NCBI RefSeq assembly: GCF_900113765.1
Contig: NZ_FOQO01000001.1
Location: 496,001-560,000 of the forward strand
Direction of reading: 5' to 3'
DNA: 64,000 nucleotides
DNA from: Parapedobacter indicus
GTDB taxonomy: Bacteria; Bacteroidota; Bacteroidia; Sphingobacteriales; Sphingobacteriaceae
Under the pieces are notes generated by a model, which was given only the letters and a program-made list of their open reading frames with translations, was not told where the DNA came from and did not search any database. This document shows, piece after piece, positions 60,706 to 64,000 of the stretch (position 1 is its first letter; every line of letters starts with the position of its first letter). Position numbers and translations under genes: made by a program.

Positions 60706-61986
60706 ATGAAGCTGCTCAACCATACGTTGCTGTATCTGTCGGCCTCGCTGGTCTTCATCCTGAGCATATGGGCTGTGGTCTTCTATTTCAGCATGATGGA
60801 GGAAGTGTACGATAGCATTGACGATGGTTTGGAAAATTACAAGATGCTGATCATCAAAAAAGCCAGCCGTGATTCATTACTCCTAACTAAAAGCCGTTTT
60901 GATGAGAGTAATTATGCGATACGTCCCATAGATAGGGAGTTTGCACTGCGGGCGACTGAGCAGTTTAAAGATACGTCTATGTATATGGAGTACGAGGAAG
61001 ACTATGAAATTATGCGTATGCTCACCACGTACTTCTCTACACCGCAGGCGCAGTATTACGAATTGAAGATCATCACGTCTATGGTAGAAGGTGATGATTT
61101 GGTTGCCGATTTATTGCATGCGTTATTGTGGCTGTATGTTGCGGTAATTGCGAGCGCGTTTATCATTAATAACTGGGTGCTACGAAAAATATGGCGGCCA
61201 TTCTACCAATTGCAGCATGAGTTAAGAGGTTTTAAGTTGGGCGAGGATAAAACGTTTAATCCGCCACAGACCAAGGTAACTGAATTTGAGGATATGAACA
61301 ATACGGTGGCGGAGCTGCTGAAGGCCAATATTGCCGTATTTCAGCAGCAAAAGCAGTTTATTGAAAATGCTTCACATGAATTGCAAACCCCCTTGGCCAT
61401 CGCCATCAACAAACTGGAGCTATTACTGGAGCAAACCCAGGGAAAAGAGGCGCAGGTACAGCTTCTCGCTAACGCGATCCAATACCTGGAACGGATGACC
61501 CGGCTTAACAAATCCCTGTTGTTGCTTTCAAAAATTGAAAACAGGCAATTTTCCAAAGAGGAAACGGTCGATTTCAACGAGCGGTTACGGCGGCAGGCGG
61601 ATGATTTTGAAGAACTTCTCCATTACCGAAATATCCAGTTAGACTGGATTGACAACGCGAAGTTACAGGGACGCTTCAATGCAGACCTAGCCGATGTTTT
61701 GATTACGAATCTGTTAAAGAACGCAATTGTGCATAACTACGACGGCGGTTGGATTACCGTAACTGTCGGAAAAGATGAGTTTGAAATCGCGAATACCGGC
61801 AGACCACAGCCTTTAGATACTGATAAAATGTTTACCCGTTTTTACCGATCGGCTGATCAGTCGTCATCCACCGGGTTGGGATTGGCTGTCGTGAAAGCAA
61901 TTGCACAGCACTATCAGGCGGAAGTAGGTTACCGCTACGTAGATGGACTGCACCGCCTCTATTTTCGACTGCCTCACCTAATGTAA
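60706..61986 (+). CDS. Two-component sensor histidine kinase (HisKA)
   Basis: A 426-residue membrane kinase, the partner of the OmpR-type regulator encoded immediately upstream. Two transmembrane helices (about 7-28 and 136-157) enclose a periplasmic sensor of about 108 residues with no recognised fold. A short linker leads to HisKA with phospho-acceptor His224 in ENASHELQTPLAIAINK. The HATPase has the N-box LLKNAIVHN and the G-box STGLGLAVVKAIAQHY. The sensor loop is acidic (EEVYDSIDDGLENY, MEYEEDYEI), which might bind cations, but this is inference. It overlaps the convergent LapA-type gene by 13 bp. Confidence 0.94.
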   Translation: MKLLNHTLLYLSASLVFILSIWAVVFYFSMMEEVYDSIDDGLENYKMLIIKKASRDSLLLTKSRFDESNYAIRPIDREFALRATEQFKDTSMYMEYEEDYEIMRMLTTYFSTPQAQYYELKIITSMVEGDDLVADLLHALLWLYVAVIASAFIINNWVLRKIWRPFYQLQHELRGFKLGEDKTFNPPQTKVTEFEDMNNTVAELLKANIAVFQQQKQFIENASHELQTPLAIAINKLELLLEQTQGKEAQVQLLANAIQYLERMTRLNKSLLLLSKIENRQFSKEETVDFNERLRRQADDFEELLHYRNIQLDWIDNAKLQGRFNADLADVLITNLLKNAIVHNYDGGWITVTVGKDEFEIANTGRPQPLDTDKMFTRFYRSADQSSSTGLGLAVVKAIAQHYQAEVGYRYVDGLHRLYFRLPHLM

Positions 61987-62246
61987 TCTTCATCGGCTGA
62001 GTCCAGTGGCTTGTTGATTTCGAAGGTTGGGTCCGCCTCCGGCTGATCAGCGTTGTTCTGCCTCCTTCTGGGGCGACCCAAAAGAAAACCTACAATTACA
62101 CCAATGAAAAACATCGTGCCCAATACGGCTAATTTTGGGACCGTCCGGATGCCGAATATCCAAAAATTTACTTCATCCATGTTTTTCATGAGTATGACCG
62201 TGACCAAAACGGTTACGACAATGATGAAAATGGTTTTTGCACGCAT
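61974..62246 (-). CDS. LapA-domain (DUF1049) membrane protein
   Basis: A 90-residue membrane protein with two helices (about 5-23 and 37-58) and a basic-then-acidic cytoplasmic tail (GRPRRRQNNADQPEADPTF). The pattern MKNMDEVNFWIFG...VPKLAVLGTMFFIGVIVGFLLGR is that of the LapA/DUF1049 family, which in E. coli works with LapB in lipopolysaccharide regulation. In Bacteroidota these small proteins are of unknown role. Its last 13 bp overlap the end of the kinase gene. Confidence 0.85.
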   Translation of the reverse strand: MRAKTIFIIVVTVLVTVILMKNMDEVNFWIFGIRTVPKLAVLGTMFFIGVIVGFLLGRPRRRQNNADQPEADPTFEINKPLDSADEDYIR

Positions 62247-62743
62247 AGTTTTTTGAATTTGTAACGAAAATACTAAAATCTTTTAGATAGCAGCCTGTGT
62301 ATCAATTAACATTTTTTAACTTTTTTATTTGAAATTTTTGCCATTGAAAGATTATGTGTATTTTTGGCGCAGCGATAAAACAACACACACACAGAAAACA
62401 GCACACGTAGACACAAACTATTGGGTAGTTTTACACACAGAATTTATAATTGACATCTACCACATCGAAACAAATATATCGATGTTTAGTCAATATTAAT
62501 TACCCGCAAGATTTCAATGATTTGACATTGTGGCTACCTATTCAGGAGAATAAGGGGATGTTTCGGAAAATGACCATAGAGAGTAGGCAGTACCAGCTTG
62601 TCATTAAACCAGGAGAATAATTCACTGACTTTTTGATTTTTACTCGTATCCAATCCCATTGGTGGAAACCTTGGGTAATTCCAACGACTTTTACAGCTAT
62701 ATAACTATTTTTTACGACTATTTTTTAACCAAATTCAAAACAC
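62247..62743. other. 497-bp intergenic region holding the long leader of the SusC-type gene
   Basis: Apart from the promoter at 62337-62366 this region has no coding frame that I trust. The presumed untranslated leader is about 370 bp. It contains CAGGAGAATAA twice (62543-62553 and 62610-62620) and an A/C-rich tract (about 62372-62430). I recognise no riboswitch or known small RNA. Confidence 0.5.
62337..62366 (+). promoter_or_regulatory. Promoter of the SusC-type gene
   Basis: TTTG at 62337-62340 and TATTTTTG at 62359-62366 are separated by 18 bp: both elements match the Bacteroidota consensus perfectly. This is the best promoter match in the window. The ATG is 377 bp downstream. Confidence 0.6.
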
Positions 62744-64000
62744 ATGAAACAAAAATTACTATGTTTCTTTATGTTGGGGATACTGCTGATTGGATCAGCC
62801 TATGCCCAAGACAGGAGAATCAGTGGTAGAGTGACATCAGCGACGGACGGCGCTCCGATAGCTGGGGTTTCCGTACTGGCTGTGGGTGGCACTACAGCTA
62901 CTCAGACCGACGATTTGGGAACATTTTCGATCAACATTCCGTCATCGGTGACCCAATTGGAATTCCGCTTTTTAGGGTATACTACAGAACGTGTGGATGT
63001 CGGAAGTCAAGCAATGGTTACTGTCCAGTTAACAGAAGACGCCTCAGCACTGGAAGAAGTGGTCGTGACGGCCATGGGCATTACCCGGCAGGAGAAGACC
63101 CTAGGTTATTCGGCCACCAAGGTGGGCGGAGAGGAAATCGCCCGGGCACGCAACTCGAATATTACCCAATCACTTGCAGGTAAAGTGGCAGGGGTACAAA
63201 TCCAGGCTTCGTCGTCTGATCCGGGATCGTCTTCGTCGGTAGTCATTCGCGGATTCGGCTCTATCAATGGTAATAACCAGCCGTTATATGTAGTGGATGG
63301 TGTTCCACTGCAAAGCAATACCTTCACGGCAGATGGGCGGGTAAATGGCTTGAGTGGTATCGGTAATATTGCACAAGATGATATTGAGTCGATGACTGTA
63401 CTGAAAGGTGCCGCAGCGACAGCTTTGTACGGTAGCCGTGCAGCCCGGGGCGTTATTGTTATCACTACCAAGCAAGGAAGCCGGGGTGCAGACCGCAACT
63501 ATACCATCCAATACAATGGTGGAGTACAACTTCGTCAGGTTTCTTATTTTCCTGAGATGCAGAATGAGTTCGGGCAGGGATGGAACGGAACACAAACCTA
63601 CATCGAAAATGGTTCTTGGGGACCACGGCTTGATGGATCGACTCAGGTATTCGGACCTATTTGGAATCACCAACAATTGATCCACGAATATTCAGCCAGA
63701 AAGAATAACGTCAGAGATTTCTTCGATATTGGTGTTTCCAACAACCATAACGTTTCCTTGAGTGGTGTCTCGGATGATGGTAAAAATACCTATTACGTTT
63801 CCTATTCGAACGTTTCGGATGATGGTAGCATGCCGACTGACGCTGATTCATACGAACGAAATACCATAGCCTACCGGGGAGCTTACCAAGGAGCTGATTG
63901 GTTTAAAATCTCATCTACCGTGAATTTTGCAACCGCGAAGACAAATTCAGTAGGTAGTTTCCAAGGAACATCCGTGGTAGATGGCCTTTATGAATTACCA
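62744..64000 (+). CDS. SusC/RagA-family TonB-linked outer-membrane protein, 5' part (3' end outside window)
   Basis: The frame stays open for 419 codons to the window end, so no stop is visible. MKQKLLCFFMLGILLIGSAY is a signal peptide (cleavage near AYAQ). A carboxypeptidase-regulatory domain (ISGRVTSATDGAPIAGVSVL, about 27-105) leads through EEVVVTAMGI to the plug (ITQSLAGKVAGVQIQ, VVIRGFGSINGNNQPLYVVD, LKGAAATALYGSRAARGVIV), then the barrel starts. ALYGSRAxxGVIxITTK and LYVVDGVP are the SusC/RagA signatures. A SusD-like gene normally follows. It imports an oligosaccharide or peptide by TonB; the substrate cannot be told. Confidence 0.95.
   Translation, partial: MKQKLLCFFMLGILLIGSAYAQDRRISGRVTSATDGAPIAGVSVLAVGGTTATQTDDLGTFSINIPSSVTQLEFRFLGYTTERVDVGSQAMVTVQLTEDASALEEVVVTAMGITRQEKTLGYSATKVGGEEIARARNSNITQSLAGKVAGVQIQASSSDPGSSSSVVIRGFGSINGNNQPLYVVDGVPLQSNTFTADGRVNGLSGIGNIAQDDIESMTVLKGAAATALYGSRAARGVIVITTKQGSRGADRNYTIQYNGGVQLRQVSYFPEMQNEFGQGWNGTQTYIENGSWGPRLDGSTQVFGPIWNHQQLIHEYSARKNNVRDFFDIGVSNNHNVSLSGVSDDGKNTYYVSYSNVSDDGSMPTDADSYERNTIAYRGAYQGADWFKISSTVNFATAKTNSVGSFQGTSVVDGLYELP

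Overview
The window is a chromosomal stretch of a Bacteroidota bacterium, most likely Sphingobacteriaceae (Pedobacter/Parapedobacter-like; inferred from gene content and a GC content that looks near 48%, not from a marker gene). Supporting signs are SusC-type and other TonB-dependent receptors with N-terminal carboxypeptidase-regulatory domains, a DUF4249 lipoprotein, DUF1080, GH92 and GH125 enzymes, a type IX secretion substrate with its PorP/SprF partner, a RemB/Wzi-like barrel, and promoters of the Bacteroidota form TTTG-N18-20-TAnnTTTG. I saw no rRNA, tRNA, CRISPR array, insertion sequence or prophage.

Layout. 1-7.3 kb: the 3' end of oxyR, a ClC chloride channel, a DUF1080 lipoprotein, a TonB receptor/DUF4249 pair and a polysaccharide deacetylase. 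7.3-17.5 kb: a TolC/membrane-fusion pair without a pump, a DUF6686-like protein, ferritin with a clear terminator, a large beta-barrel translationally coupled to a quinone oxidoreductase, and a GH92 mannosidase. 17.5-25.3 kb: the most coherent block, a complete non-phosphorylating L-fucose pathway: AraC regulator, FucP symporter, mutarotase, UxaA-type dehydratase, ketodeoxyfuconate dehydrogenase, FAH-family hydrolase, fuconolactonase and fucose dehydrogenase. The expected products are pyruvate and lactate. 25.3-35 kb: accA, a GH144-like glucanase, an OmpA lipoprotein, murI, a GH125 mannosidase, a RemB-like barrel, aroQ and a Bcr/CflA exporter.

35-49.7 kb: a TPR histidine kinase and LytTR regulator stand just upstream of a 10.8-kb gene for a giant mosaic secreted protein (GEVED, six cysteine-paired FN3 domains, four jelly-roll modules, two beta-helices, MBG/Ig-like repeats, type B T9SS signal), followed by its PorP/SprF partner. 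49.7-53.7 kb: a minus-strand operon ompA-like, purM, RimB-like retropepsin, rimK, lgt. 53.8-64 kb: an exported Gfo/Idh/MocA oxidoreductase, an unknown exported protein, a GlxA-type AraC regulator, lepA, folD, a His-rich lipoprotein, an OmpR/HisKA two-component pair, a LapA-domain protein, and the 5' part of a SusC/RagA receptor behind a long leader.

The best leads are the fucose block (a hybrid of known pathway versions, whose fucose dehydrogenase has Asn in place of the catalytic Lys of YxxxK), the giant T9SS protein with its neighbouring two-component system, the RimK/retropepsin pair, the His-rich lipoprotein, and several spacers built from short repeated words.
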